NCBI RefSeq assembly: GCF_003635045.1
Contig: NZ_RBXT01000001.1
Coordinates: forward strand, 868,001-932,000
DNA from: Terracoccus luteus
Lineage (GTDB): Bacteria > Actinomycetota > Actinomycetes > Actinomycetales > Dermatophilaceae
Reading direction: 5' to 3'
Length of the DNA: 64,000 nt
Position numbers and translations under genes: made by a program. Each line of letters starts with the position of its first letter. Within the stretch, counting starts at the first letter, position 1. Shown here in pieces: positions 1-10,302 of the stretch. The notes beneath the pieces are model-generated. The model made no database searches. It was not told where the DNA came from and saw nothing but the letters and a program-made list of their open reading frames with translations.

Positions 1-53
1 TACCACTGCGGGTCGTGCTTCAGCCCCGGTTGGGAGAGGTTGAGTCCCTGCAT
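1..53 (-). CDS. treS: Trehalose synthase TreS, 5' end only
   Basis: Only the first 17 or so codons lie in the window, read leftwards from an ATG at 53. The visible residues end in GLKHDPQWY, which matches the start of trehalose synthase / maltokinase-type GH13 proteins, where a D-P-x-W-Y/F motif precedes the first barrel strand. The family interconverts maltose and trehalose and feeds maltose to Pep2 and GlgE. The gene begins 4 nt after the glgE stop codon, so the two are almost certainly cotranscribed. The call rests on a short stretch plus the glgE context. Confidence 0.6.
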   Translation of the reverse strand, partial: MQGLNLSQPGLKHDPQW

Positions 54-57
54 GCGG

Positions 58-2259
58 TCAGTGGCTCCTCACGTGGATGATGTGCACCGGCTCGGTGTCG
101 GGGCCGAGGCGCACGTAGTTGTCCTGCTGCCACTGCCACGTCTGGTTCGTGACGTGGTCGTGGGCGTCGAAGGTCGACCAGGTCGCCATACCCATCGCCT
201 CGAGGTCGAGGTGTACCCAGGTCTCGCGCGTGGCGTGCGGGTCGAGGTTGGCGACGACGAGGACGGTGTCGCGCTCGCCGGTCGAGGGGTCGACGACGCG
301 GCTCTTGGAGTAGACGAGCACGTTCTCGTCGTCGGCCGAGTGGAAGGTGAGGTTGCGCAGCCAGCGCAGCGCCGGGTGCCAGCCGCGGATGTCGTTGAGC
401 CGCTTGAGGTACCAGGCCAGCGACTGCCCCTCGAGGGGACCGCCCGGCTCGTACAGGTACCACTGGCGGTCCTTGTACTCGTACTTCTCGTTGTCGATCT
501 GCTCCTCGGCGCCGGGGCGGGCGACGTCCTCCATGAGCTCGTAGCCGGCGTAGATGCCGTACGTCGGCACCATCGTCGCGGCGACGGCCGCCCGCAGCTT
601 CCACGCCGTCGGCCCGCCGTACTGCATGTAGGGGGTGAGGATGTCGTGGGTCGTCGGCCAGAACGACGGGCGCATGTAGGCGGCCGGCTCGCCGGCGAGC
701 TCGCGGCCGTACTCCTCGAGCTCCCACCGGGCGTCTCGCCAGGCGTAGTACGTGTAGCTCTGCTGGAAGCCGGCCTTGGCGAGGGCGTGCATCATCGCCG
801 GCTTGGTGAAGGCCTCCGAGAGCCAGATCGTCTCGGGGTGCTCCTTCGCGACGTCGGCGATGAGCCACTGCCAGAAGGCGACCGGCTTGGTGTGCGGGTT
901 GTCGACGCGGAAGATGCGGACGCCGTGGTCGAGCCAGACCTGGATGACCCGGCGCACCTCGGCGTAGGCCCCGGCGGGGTCGTTGTCGAAGTTGAGCGGG
1001 TAGATGTCCTGGTACTTCTTCGGCGGGTTCTCGGCGTAGGCGATGGTGCCGTCGGCGCGCGTCGTGAACAGCTCGGGGTGGGTCTGCACCCACGGGTGGT
1101 CCGGGGAGGCCTGCAGCGCGATGTCGAGGGCGACCTCGAGACCGTTCTCCTGCGCCTGCGCGACGAAGTGGTCGAAGTCCTCGAAGGTGCCGAGGTCGGG
1201 GTGCAGCGCGTCGTGCCCGCCGTCGGGGGAGCCGATGGCGTAGGGCGAGCCGGGGTCTCCGGGCTCGGAGACGAGGCTGTTGTTGCGGCCCTTTCGGGCC
1301 GTCGTGCCGATCGGGTGGATGGGGGTGAGGTAGACGACGTCGAAGCCCATGTCGGCGATGGCCGGCAGGCGCAGCGCCGCCGAGCGGAACGTGCCCGAGA
1401 CCCACTCGCCCGTCTCGTCGTCCTTGCGGGCCCCTTCGGAGCGGGGGAACATCTCGTACCAGGCGCCGAAGAGGGCGCGCTCGCGCTCGACCAGGAGGGT
1501 GAACTCCCTGGTCGGGGAGACGAACTCGCGCAGCGGCAGCAGCGCCGCCAGCCCGCGCAGGTCGTCGGAGGCGGCCACCGCGAACCGGGCGGCGGCCGGC
1601 CGCGAGGTGTCGCGCAGCGCCGTCAGGCCCTCGTCGACCGCCGTGGTGTCGGCGCCCTGGCCCGCGACGGCGGTGCGCAGCCGCTCGAGCACCGTGACCC
1701 CCTCGGCGCACATGAGCTCTTCGTCGATGCCCGCGCCGATCTTGATTCCGGCGTCGTGCAGCCACGTCGCGTAGGGGTCGGACCAGCCCTCGACGCGGTA
1801 GGTCCACCACCCGGGGGAGTCGGCGACGACGGTGGCGCTCCACCAGCTCAGGCCGGGGTTGTCCGGGTGCATCGGGAAGTGGTGCTCGCGACCGTCGGGC
1901 CCGGTGAGCACCGCCGTCGCGTTGACGGCGTCGTGCCCCTCGCGGAAGACCCGCGCCGCGACGACGAACTCCTCGCCCTCGACCGACTTCGCCGGCAGCG
2001 AGCCACCCTCGACGAGGGGGCGCACCTCGGTGACGGGGATGCGGCCGAACGGGGTCGCACCACCCGGCATCCCCTCGACGGTGGGCGGGGTGCTGACCGG
2101 GTGCTCGGGGGCGAGGCTGACACCACCCGCTCCCGCCTCGGCGGTGTCGAGGACGCCCACCGCCGTCGGGTCGTCGTCGCGGCCGGTGGCAGGCGCGACG
2201 CTGCTGGTGGTGCCCTGGGCGGGCTCGGGCGGGCGTGGGGTCGCCGATGATCCGGTCAC
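58..2259 (-). CDS. glgE: GlgE, alpha-1,4-glucan:maltose-1-phosphate maltosyltransferase
   Basis: About 733 aa, GH13_3 family; it transfers maltose from maltose-1-phosphate onto growing alpha-1,4-glucan in the cytosol. Visible: an N-terminal beta-sandwich domain (GRIPVTEVRPLVE onward), then the barrel with GVRIFRVDNPHTKP (nucleophile Asp), IWLSEAFTKP (acid/base Glu) and THDILTP (third Asp). The start is taken as GTG 2259 because a minus-strand -10 hexamer TAGGTT (2272-2267) ends 7 nt before it, which fits a leaderless mRNA. ATG at 2070 is an alternative that removes a 63-residue Ser/Thr/Pro-rich tail and gives a length closer to Streptomyces GlgE. It sits upstream of treS and is divergent from glgP. 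Confidence 0.95.
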   Translation of the reverse strand: MTGSSATPRPPEPAQGTTSSVAPATGRDDDPTAVGVLDTAEAGAGGVSLAPEHPVSTPPTVEGMPGGATPFGRIPVTEVRPLVEGGSLPAKSVEGEEFVVAARVFREGHDAVNATAVLTGPDGREHHFPMHPDNPGLSWWSATVVADSPGWWTYRVEGWSDPYATWLHDAGIKIGAGIDEELMCAEGVTVLERLRTAVAGQGADTTAVDEGLTALRDTSRPAAARFAVAASDDLRGLAALLPLREFVSPTREFTLLVERERALFGAWYEMFPRSEGARKDDETGEWVSGTFRSAALRLPAIADMGFDVVYLTPIHPIGTTARKGRNNSLVSEPGDPGSPYAIGSPDGGHDALHPDLGTFEDFDHFVAQAQENGLEVALDIALQASPDHPWVQTHPELFTTRADGTIAYAENPPKKYQDIYPLNFDNDPAGAYAEVRRVIQVWLDHGVRIFRVDNPHTKPVAFWQWLIADVAKEHPETIWLSEAFTKPAMMHALAKAGFQQSYTYYAWRDARWELEEYGRELAGEPAAYMRPSFWPTTHDILTPYMQYGGPTAWKLRAAVAATMVPTYGIYAGYELMEDVARPGAEEQIDNEKYEYKDRQWYLYEPGGPLEGQSLAWYLKRLNDIRGWHPALRWLRNLTFHSADDENVLVYSKSRVVDPSTGERDTVLVVANLDPHATRETWVHLDLEAMGMATWSTFDAHDHVTNQTWQWQQDNYVRLGPDTEPVHIIHVRSH

Positions 2260-2266
2260 GCCCCCG

Positions 2267-2414
2267 AACCTATCGAATCGGCTCGCGATTGCACCCTCCG
2301 CCCGGGGCCGTGTCCACGGGCTGGTGACGCCGCGGGGTGGGCCACGACCCGGCGGTGAAACCTCGTGCAAGACCTGCAAGAACCCCGCAGGACCGGGGGT
2401 CTCGCCCCTATGCT
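2267..2414. promoter_or_regulatory. Divergent leaderless promoters of glgE and glgP
   Basis: On the minus strand TAGGTT (2272-2267) lies 7 nt before the glgE GTG. On the plus strand TATGCT (2409-2414) lies 7 nt before the glgP GTG at 2422. Both fit the actinobacterial TANNNT -10 pattern of leaderless transcripts. The shared 150-bp region would let both glucan genes respond to one regulator; I see no clear palindrome in it. Confidence 0.55.
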
Positions 2415-2421
2415 GCTGCTC

Positions 2422-5010
2422 GTGAAGGCCATCAGACGCTTCAGCGTCCGCACCGTCCTGCCCGCCCGCATCGAGGGTCTCGGCGAGCTCGCCAGCAACC
2501 TGCGCTGGTCGTGGCACCCGCCGACCCGGGACCTCTTCGAGAGCATCGACCCCGCGAAGTGGGCGAGCGCCAACGAGGACCCCGTCAAGCTGCTGTCGCG
2601 CCTCTCGGCCGACCAGCTCGCGACCCTCGCCGCCGACGACGACTTCGTCGCCCGCGTGGAGGCCGCGCACGACGACCTGCGCCACTACCTGACGGACGAG
2701 CGCTGGTACCAGACCTGGAGCCGCGAGCAGCAGGACGGCGGTCACGCCGCGCCCGCCGCCATCGCCTACTTCAGCCCGGAGTTCGGCATCACCGCGGTGC
2801 TGCCGCAGTACTCCGGCGGGCTCGGCATCCTCGCCGGCGACCACCTCAAGTCGGCCTCCGACCTCGGCGTGCCGATCGTCGGCGTCGGCCTGTTCTACAA
2901 GACGGGCTACTTCAAGCAGGCCCTCAGCCGCGACGGCTGGCAGGTCGAGAGCTACCCCGTGCTCGACCCCGACGGGCTGCCGCTGTCGCTGCTGCGCGAG
3001 GCCGACGGCACGCCGGCCGTCATCTCCGTGACGCTGCCCGCCGGCCGCCTCCTCAAGGCCCACGTCTGGCGCGCCCAGGTCGGCCGGGTGCCGCTGCTGC
3101 TGCTCGACTCCGACGTGGCCGACAACGACGAGCCGACCCGCCGCGTCACCGAGACGCTCTACGGCGGGGGCGGCGACACCCGCCTCGAGCAGGAGCTGCT
3201 GCTCGGCGTCGGCGGCGTACGCGCCCTGCGCCTGTGGTCGCGGCTGTCCGGCGCCCCGACGCCGGAGGTCTACCACACCAACGAGGGCCACGCCGGCTTC
3301 CTCGGTGTCGAGCGCATCACCGAGCTCGTCCGCGACCACGGCCTCACCTTCGACGAGGCGCTCGAGGCGGTGCGGGCCGCGACGGTCTTCACGACGCACA
3401 CGCCCGTGCCCGCCGGCATCGACCGCTTCTCGGCCGAGAAGATCAACCTCTACTTCGGCGGCGCCAACTCGGTGCCGGGCGTGCCGGTCGACCGGCTGCT
3501 CGCCCTCGGCGCCGAGGACTACGAGGGCGGCCAGCCCGGCATCTTCAACATGGCCGTGATGGGCCTGCGCCTCGCCCAGCGCGCCAACGGCGTCTCGCAG
3601 CTGCACGGCGTCGTCAGCCGCGAGATGTTCGACGGGCTGTGGCCGGGCTTCGACGACGTCGAGGTGCCGATCACCAGCATCACCAACGGTGTCCACGCCC
3701 CGACGTGGGTCGACCGCTCCGTCTACGACGTGGCGCGGCGCCACCTCGGCACCGCCGACATCGCCGGTGCCGACGCCTGGGACCGCATCGACGAGGTGCC
3801 CGCGGATGCCGTGTGGTCGACGAAGCGCGAGATGCGCGGCAAGCTCGTGGCCGAGGCCCGCCGGCGGGTGCGCGCGTCGTGGCAGAAGCGTGGCGCCTCC
3901 GACGCCGAGCTCGGCTGGATCAACGACGTGCTCGACCCCGACGTGCTGACCATCGGCTTCGCGCGCCGCGTGCCGACGTACAAGCGCCTCACGCTCATGC
4001 TCAGCGACAAGGAGCGCCTGCGCAGCCTCCTGCTGCACCCGGAGCGGCCCATCCAGCTCGTCATCGCGGGCAAGTCGCACCCGGCCGACGAGACCGGCAA
4101 GCGCCTCATCCAGGAGATGGTGCAGTTCGCCGACGAGGCCGACGTGCGCCACCGCATCGTCTTCCTGCCCAACTACGACATCGCCATGGCGCAGAGCCTG
4201 TACCCGGGCTGCGACGTGTGGCTCAACAACCCGCTGCGCCCGTTCGAGGCGTGCGGCACGTCGGGCATGAAGGCGGCCCTCAACGGCGGCCTCAACCTGT
4301 CCATCCTCGACGGGTGGTGGGACGAGTGGTTCGACGGGCGCAACGGCTGGGCCATCCCGACGGCCGACGGCGTCGAGGACCCCGACCGCCGTGACGACAT
4401 CGAGGCGACCGCGCTCTACGACCTCATCGAGAACAGCGTCGCCGCCTCGTTCTACGACCGGGACGCCGACGGCCTGCCGCAGGGCTGGATCTCGATGATG
4501 ACCCACACCCTCAAGACCCTCGGCCCGAAGGTGCTGGCCAGCCGCATGGTGCAGGACTACACGCAGCAGCTCTACAGCCCGGCGGCGGCAGCCGGCCGCT
4601 CGGTCGGCGAGAACGAGTTCGGCGGTGCCCGCTCGCTCGCCGCCTACAAGGCCCGGGTGCGCTCGGCGTGGTCGCGGGTCAAGGTCGAGCACGTGGAGCC
4701 CTCCGGCGTCTCCGACTCGCCGCAGATCGGCGACACCCTGCAGCTGCGGGCCTTCGTCGACCTCGGCGGCCTGACGCCCGAGGACGTCGAGGTGCAGCTC
4801 GTGCACGGTCACGTCAACGAGAGCGACCAGCTGCGCGACGTCGAGATCGCCCCGCTCGAGGTGACCGAGAACTACGAGGGCGGGCGCTACCAGTTCGCCG
4901 GTACCCAGCCCCTGCGTCGCACCGGCTCGTTCGGCTACAACGTGCGCATCGTTCCGCGCAACGCCTCCCTCGCCGGGGCGGCCGAGCTCGGTCTGGCCCG
5001 CAACGCCTGA
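2422..5010 (+). CDS. glgP: Alpha-glucan (maltodextrin/glycogen) phosphorylase GlgP
   Basis: About 862 aa, GT35 short-form phosphorylase releasing glucose-1-phosphate from alpha-1,4-glucans. The N-terminus (KAIRRFSVRTVLPARIEGL then NLRWSWHPPTRDLF) is the DUF3417 domain of actinobacterial GlgP. The PLP region reads NPLRPFEACGTSGMKAALNG, with the lysine that binds pyridoxal phosphate, followed by GWWDEWF. The start is GTG 2422 rather than ATG 2410, because the latter lies inside the -10 hexamer TATGCT (2409-2414) and GTG aligns with the family N-terminus. It converges on glgX across a strong terminator and probably works with GlgX in glucan breakdown. Confidence 0.95.
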   Translation: MKAIRRFSVRTVLPARIEGLGELASNLRWSWHPPTRDLFESIDPAKWASANEDPVKLLSRLSADQLATLAADDDFVARVEAAHDDLRHYLTDERWYQTWSREQQDGGHAAPAAIAYFSPEFGITAVLPQYSGGLGILAGDHLKSASDLGVPIVGVGLFYKTGYFKQALSRDGWQVESYPVLDPDGLPLSLLREADGTPAVISVTLPAGRLLKAHVWRAQVGRVPLLLLDSDVADNDEPTRRVTETLYGGGGDTRLEQELLLGVGGVRALRLWSRLSGAPTPEVYHTNEGHAGFLGVERITELVRDHGLTFDEALEAVRAATVFTTHTPVPAGIDRFSAEKINLYFGGANSVPGVPVDRLLALGAEDYEGGQPGIFNMAVMGLRLAQRANGVSQLHGVVSREMFDGLWPGFDDVEVPITSITNGVHAPTWVDRSVYDVARRHLGTADIAGADAWDRIDEVPADAVWSTKREMRGKLVAEARRRVRASWQKRGASDAELGWINDVLDPDVLTIGFARRVPTYKRLTLMLSDKERLRSLLLHPERPIQLVIAGKSHPADETGKRLIQEMVQFADEADVRHRIVFLPNYDIAMAQSLYPGCDVWLNNPLRPFEACGTSGMKAALNGGLNLSILDGWWDEWFDGRNGWAIPTADGVEDPDRRDDIEATALYDLIENSVAASFYDRDADGLPQGWISMMTHTLKTLGPKVLASRMVQDYTQQLYSPAAAAGRSVGENEFGGARSLAAYKARVRSAWSRVKVEHVEPSGVSDSPQIGDTLQLRAFVDLGGLTPEDVEVQLVHGHVNESDQLRDVEIAPLEVTENYEGGRYQFAGTQPLRRTGSFGYNVRIVPRNASLAGAAELGLARNA

Positions 5011-5054
5011 CGCCTCGGCCGGCTCCTCGGCCGGCTCCTGGCTGACGCCACGAC

Positions 5055-5086
5055 GACGGCGCCCACCTGCTCAGGTGGGCGCCGTC
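5055..5086. terminator. Bidirectional terminator between glgP and glgX
   Basis: A perfect inverted repeat of 14-15 bp (5055-5069 with 5072-5086; centre around CTGCTCAG) lies in the 101-bp gap between convergent genes. There is no T-run, as is usual for actinobacterial intrinsic terminators. Confidence 0.75.
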
Positions 5087-5111
5087 GCGCTGCCCCGTCG
5101 GAGGGCGCGGG

Positions 5112-7274
<2,163 letters not shown>

Positions 7275-7281
7275 GGGGGCG

Positions 7282-7354
7282 AGCCTAGGGGTGGGCGGGT
7301 GACGGCGCCGGGGCGCGAGGTGAGGTGACGACCCCTGCGACGGGTCGTTACGGT
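7282..7354. promoter_or_regulatory. Divergent leaderless promoters of glgX and the YbjN-like gene
   Basis: Minus strand TAGGCT (7287-7282) is 7 nt before the glgX ATG. Plus strand TACGGT (7349-7354) is 7 nt before ATG 7362. Spacing and sequence match the other leaderless promoters in this window. Confidence 0.5.
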
Positions 7355-7361
7355 TGGGGCC

Positions 7362-7868
7362 ATGAGCGACCCGACCTCACTGCCCAACTTCATGCCGGCC
7401 ACCCCCGCCGGCCCCAACGGCTCCGGCCAGAGCGAGAACCCGGTGCGCGACCGCATCCTGTCCGTACTGACCAGCCCGCCCATCGGCCTGGAGGCCCAGG
7501 TCGACGGCGACGGTGACATCGAGTTCAAGATCGTCGACGAGCAGGGCCAGGCCACGACGCTGTTCGCCCGCGTCGCCGAGGGCGAGCTGCCGCTCGTGCG
7601 CTTCTTCGGCCAGTGGCAGCTGCAGGAGCCCGTCTCGCCCGATCGCAACGAGCGCATCGCGCGCTGCAACGACCTCACGCTCCAGCTCAACATCGTCAAG
7701 CTGACCCTCGTGCAGGAGAGCCTCGTCGTCTCGGCCGAGCACGTCGTGACGCCGAACGCCGACCTCGACACCCTCGTCCCGCTCTCCGTCAACCTCATCC
7801 TCCAGGCCGTCGGGTTCTTCTACCAGTCGTGGCAGCCGGCCGAGGGCGTCCCCGCGGACGGCCAGTGA
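7362..7868 (+). CDS. YbjN / type III secretion chaperone-like fold protein
   Basis: 168 aa, no signal peptide or membrane segment. After about 25 flexible Pro/Gly/Ser residues comes a single alpha/beta domain with strands around GDIEFKIVDEQGQATTLFAR, ELPLVRFFGQWQL and SLVVSAEHVVTP and a helix with NERIARCNDLTLQLNIVKL. This pattern resembles the YbjN/TTSS-chaperone-like superfamily found widely in actinobacteria; the assignment is by pattern only. The function is unknown; in this fold such proteins usually bind partner proteins. It heads a likely operon, the enoyl-CoA hydratase starting 2 nt after its stop. Confidence 0.6.
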   Translation: MSDPTSLPNFMPATPAGPNGSGQSENPVRDRILSVLTSPPIGLEAQVDGDGDIEFKIVDEQGQATTLFARVAEGELPLVRFFGQWQLQEPVSPDRNERIARCNDLTLQLNIVKLTLVQESLVVSAEHVVTPNADLDTLVPLSVNLILQAVGFFYQSWQPAEGVPADGQ

Positions 7869-7870
7869 CG

Positions 7871-8647
7871 ATGGAGTTCGTCCGGCTCGAGGTCGAGGGC
7901 GGGGTCGGCACGATCCGCCTCGACCGGCCGAAGATGAACGCCCTCAACGTGCAGGTGCAGGACGAGATCCGTGCCTGCGCCGAGGAGGCGACCGCGCGCG
8001 ACGACGTCAAGGCCGTCGTCGTGTGGGGCGGCGAGAAGGTGTTCGCCGCCGGGGCGGACATCAAGGAGATGGCGACGATGTCGTACACCGACATGGTCGC
8101 CCGCTCCGGCCCGCTGCAGGCGTCGCTCGGTGCGGTCGCCCGCATCCCGAAGCCGACGATCGCGGCCATCACCGGCTACGCGCTCGGCGGAGGCTGCGAG
8201 CTGGCGCTGTGCTGCGACTTCCGCGTCGTCGCCGACGACGCCAGGCTCGGCCAGCCCGAGATCCTCCTCGGCATCATCCCCGGCGCCGGTGGCACGCAGC
8301 GCCTCGCGCGCCTCGTCGGCCCGGCCAAGGCCAAGGAGCTCATCTTCGGCGGTCGCTTCGTCGACGCGCAGGAGGCGCTCGAGATCGGGCTGGCCGACCT
8401 CGTCGTCCCCGCCGCCGACGTGCACGAGACCGCCGTCGCGTGGGCCCGGCGCTACACGGGCGCCGCGTCGTTCGCGATCCGCGCCGCCAAGGAGGCCATC
8501 GACCGCGGGGTCGAGACCGACCTCGAGACGGGGCTGGAGATCGAGCGGATGCTCTTCGCCGGCCTCTTCGCCACCCGCGACCGCGAGATCGGCATGGCCT
8601 CGTTCGTCGAGAACGGGCCGGGCAAGGCACGGTTCGAGGGCCGGTGA
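7871..8647 (+). CDS. Enoyl-CoA hydratase/isomerase family protein
   Basis: 258 aa crotonase. Visible hallmarks are the oxyanion-hole loop AAGADIKEM, the second loop ITGYALGGGCELAL, and the PEILLGIIPGAGGTQRLAR segment with the catalytic glutamates of true hydratases. The expected reaction is hydration of 2,3-enoyl-CoA in fatty-acid beta-oxidation, in the cytosol. ATG 7871 is 2 nt after the preceding stop, so it is translationally linked to the YbjN-like gene. ETF genes for acyl-CoA dehydrogenase electrons lie 800 bp downstream, which fits a fatty-acid oxidation theme. The exact substrate chain length cannot be read from the sequence. Confidence 0.88.
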   Translation: MEFVRLEVEGGVGTIRLDRPKMNALNVQVQDEIRACAEEATARDDVKAVVVWGGEKVFAAGADIKEMATMSYTDMVARSGPLQASLGAVARIPKPTIAAITGYALGGGCELALCCDFRVVADDARLGQPEILLGIIPGAGGTQRLARLVGPAKAKELIFGGRFVDAQEALEIGLADLVVPAADVHETAVAWARRYTGAASFAIRAAKEAIDRGVETDLETGLEIERMLFAGLFATRDREIGMASFVENGPGKARFEGR

Positions 8648-8662
8648 GCCGGTGAGCGGCCC

Positions 8663-9019
8663 GTGAGCGACCCGGATGCCGAGGGGCGGGCATCCGCCCC
8701 CCTCGACGTCCTCGTCGCCTACGTCCCCCCGTCGCACACCGAGGCGCTGCTCGCCGCCCTCTTCGCCGCCGGCGCGGGCGCGGTGGGGGAGTACCGCGAG
8801 TGCGCCTGGGTGACGAGCGGCACCGGCCGGTTCCGGCCCGTCGGGGCGGCCCGTCCCACCGTCGGCTTGGTCGGCGAGCTCGAGCTGCTGCCCGAGGACC
8901 GCGTCGAGCTCGTCCTCGAGCGCCCGTTGCGGCGGCAGGTGGTCGCGGCCCTGCGGGCGGCCCACCCGTACGAGACTCCGGCCTTCCACCTCATCGAGAG
9001 CGCAGACCCCGACGCCTGA
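8663..9019 (+). CDS. Small NIF3/CutA-like (YqfO insert-like) domain protein
   Basis: 118 aa, starting at GTG 8663, 15 nt after the crotonase stop. The fold signature is DVLVAYVPPSHTEALLAALFAAGAGAVGEYREC near the start and LRAAHPYETPAFHLI near the end. This HPYETP motif is characteristic of the small domain inserted in NIF3/YqgF-like YqfO proteins and of stand-alone relatives resembling CutA. The molecular role is unknown; the family is often described as metal-binding or as a structural toxin homologue, neither shown here. It is the last gene of the 7362-9019 operon. Confidence 0.65.
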   Translation: MSDPDAEGRASAPLDVLVAYVPPSHTEALLAALFAAGAGAVGEYRECAWVTSGTGRFRPVGAARPTVGLVGELELLPEDRVELVLERPLRRQVVAALRAAHPYETPAFHLIESADPDA

Positions 9020-9050
9020 CCCGGCGTCGAGGCTCCCGCGTCCGGTGTGC

Positions 9051-9220
9051 GTGCGTTCGGCACCTCCGAGCCGCCGGGGGTGTCAGGCGCACATCACGTC
9101 GTGCGTCCGGCACCCCTGGACGGTCGGGGGTGCCGGACGCACGTGTGTGATGCCGGACCCGCCCAATGGACCGCGCTTGGTATCACACAGCGTCGTGGTC
9201 CCCGCGTTCGGCATCACACA
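9051..9220. repeat. Intergenic cluster of GTYCGGCAYC repeats with a 16-bp hairpin
   Basis: The 441-bp gap 9020-9460 holds no convincing gene. It contains GTGCGTTCGGCACC (9051-9064), GTGCGTCCGGCACC (9101-9114), an inverted copy (9129-9142), and GCGTTCGGCATC (9204-9215). The two middle copies form a perfect 16-bp inverted repeat (9101-9116 with 9127-9142, 10-nt spacer). TGTGTGATGCCG (9144-9155) is the exact inverse of CGGCATCACACA (9209-9220), and GGTATCACACA (9179-9189) is a near copy. The hairpin may terminate the upstream operon; the remaining copies are unexplained. Confidence 0.65.
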
Positions 9221-9359
9221 GGGGCCGGATGCGGGGTGGGGCGGGCTCCGCGGGCGAGCGCGGTCCGCCGTCGGCGCACCCGGCCACGGCGAGGCGGGCA
9301 CGGGAACGTCCGCGCGGCCACCCGGCATCCGTGGTGAGCGTCACGCGGCGACCGCTCGA

Positions 9360-9377
9360 ACTAAGCGAGCGCTCAGT
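9360..9377. promoter_or_regulatory. TetR-type operator candidate upstream of etfBA
   Basis: ACTAAGCGAGCGCTCAGT (9360-9377) is a dyad with 14 of 18 symmetric positions, of the form ACTRAGCG-N2-CGCTYAGT. This resembles palindromes bound by TetR-family regulators of fatty-acid or acyl-CoA genes. It lies about 85 bp before the etfB start, a good position for promoter control. The regulator is not identified; the only TetR gene in the window (30785-31414) has a different local repeat. Confidence 0.5.
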
Positions 9378-9460
9378 GAGAGGATGGAGGCAGCGCCGGG
9401 GCGACCTCCGGCTGGCCGTATGCGGCCCGACATGACCCGGCGAGACAAGGACGTTGCCAC

Positions 9461-10252
9461 ATGAACATCGTCGTCTGCGTGAAGTACGTGCCCGACGCAC
9501 AGGCGGAGCGCACTTTCAGCGAGTCCGACAAGACCACCGACCGCGAGCACGTCGACGGGCTGCTCAGCGAGCTCGACGAGTACGCGGTCGAGGAGGCCCT
9601 CAAGATCGTCGAGGCCGGCGACGGTGAGGTCACCGTGCTGACGGTCGGCCCCGACGGCGCCGCCGACGCCATCAAGAAGGCCCTGCAGATGGGCGCCCAC
9701 AAGGGCGTGCACGTCAACGACGACGCCATCCACGGCTCCGACGCGGTGGGCACGTCGACGATCCTGGCCGCCGCCATCGAGAAGATCGGCGCCGAGTCGA
9801 GCGTCGACCTCGTCATGACGGGAATGGCAAGCACCGACGGCACGATGGGCGTCGTCCCGGCCATGCTCGCCGAGCGGCTGGGCCTGCCGGCCGTCACCTT
9901 CGCGAGCGAGCTGACGGTCGAGGGCGACACCGCGACCATCCGCCGCGACAACGACGCGTCGACCCAGACGATCACGGCCACGCTGCCCGCGCTCGTCTCC
10001 GTCACCGACCAGATCAACGAGCCGCGCTACCCCTCGTTCAAGGGGATCATGGCCGCCAAGAAGAAGCCGGTGCAGCAGTGGTCGCTCGCCGACATCGGTG
10101 TCGACGCCGGTGACGTGGGCCTCGACGCCGCGTGGACCAAGGTCGAGGCGTTCGCCGCCCGCCCGCCGCGCAGCCAGGGCCAGATCGTGTCCGACGAGGG
10201 CGACGGCGGCCAGAAGCTCGCCGCCTTCCTCGGCGAGCACAAGTTCGTCTGA
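9461..10252 (+). CDS. etfB: Electron transfer flavoprotein, beta subunit
   Basis: 263 aa. The start MNIVVCVKYVPD and the segment TGMASTDGTMGVVPAMLAERLGLP are typical of EtfB, which binds AMP and docks with EtfA. The ETF heterodimer carries electrons from acyl-CoA dehydrogenases to ETF:quinone oxidoreductase at the membrane. ATG 9461 is preceded by the purine-rich AAGGAC at a usable distance. It is followed by etfA after 50 nt. The upstream palindrome at 9360-9377 suggests control by a fatty-acid-responsive TetR regulator (inference). Confidence 0.95.
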   Translation: MNIVVCVKYVPDAQAERTFSESDKTTDREHVDGLLSELDEYAVEEALKIVEAGDGEVTVLTVGPDGAADAIKKALQMGAHKGVHVNDDAIHGSDAVGTSTILAAAIEKIGAESSVDLVMTGMASTDGTMGVVPAMLAERLGLPAVTFASELTVEGDTATIRRDNDASTQTITATLPALVSVTDQINEPRYPSFKGIMAAKKKPVQQWSLADIGVDAGDVGLDAAWTKVEAFAARPPRSQGQIVSDEGDGGQKLAAFLGEHKFV

Positions 10253-10302
10253 CCGCCCCCGCCACCGACTCGAACCCCTGACCCGCACCGCAGGAGCACC
10301 CC

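Noticed and set aside
2410-2412. ATG as the glgP start
   Set aside because: It lies within the -10 hexamer TATGCT; GTG 2422 fits both the leaderless spacing and the family N-terminus.
58-4812. A 1584-codon open frame on the minus strand
   Set aside because: Only its last 733 codons (glgE, from 2259) encode a recognisable protein; the rest is the antisense of glgP, open because of high G+C.
9020-9460. Open frames in the intergenic repeat region
   Set aside because: They overlap the inverted repeats, have no ribosome site or leaderless promoter, and are rich in Arg/Pro as expected of frame shadows.
10262-10300. tRNA-like ACTCGAACCCC sequence
   Set aside because: It looks like an inverted T-arm, but no cloverleaf can be completed in the 50-nt gap between etfB and etfA.
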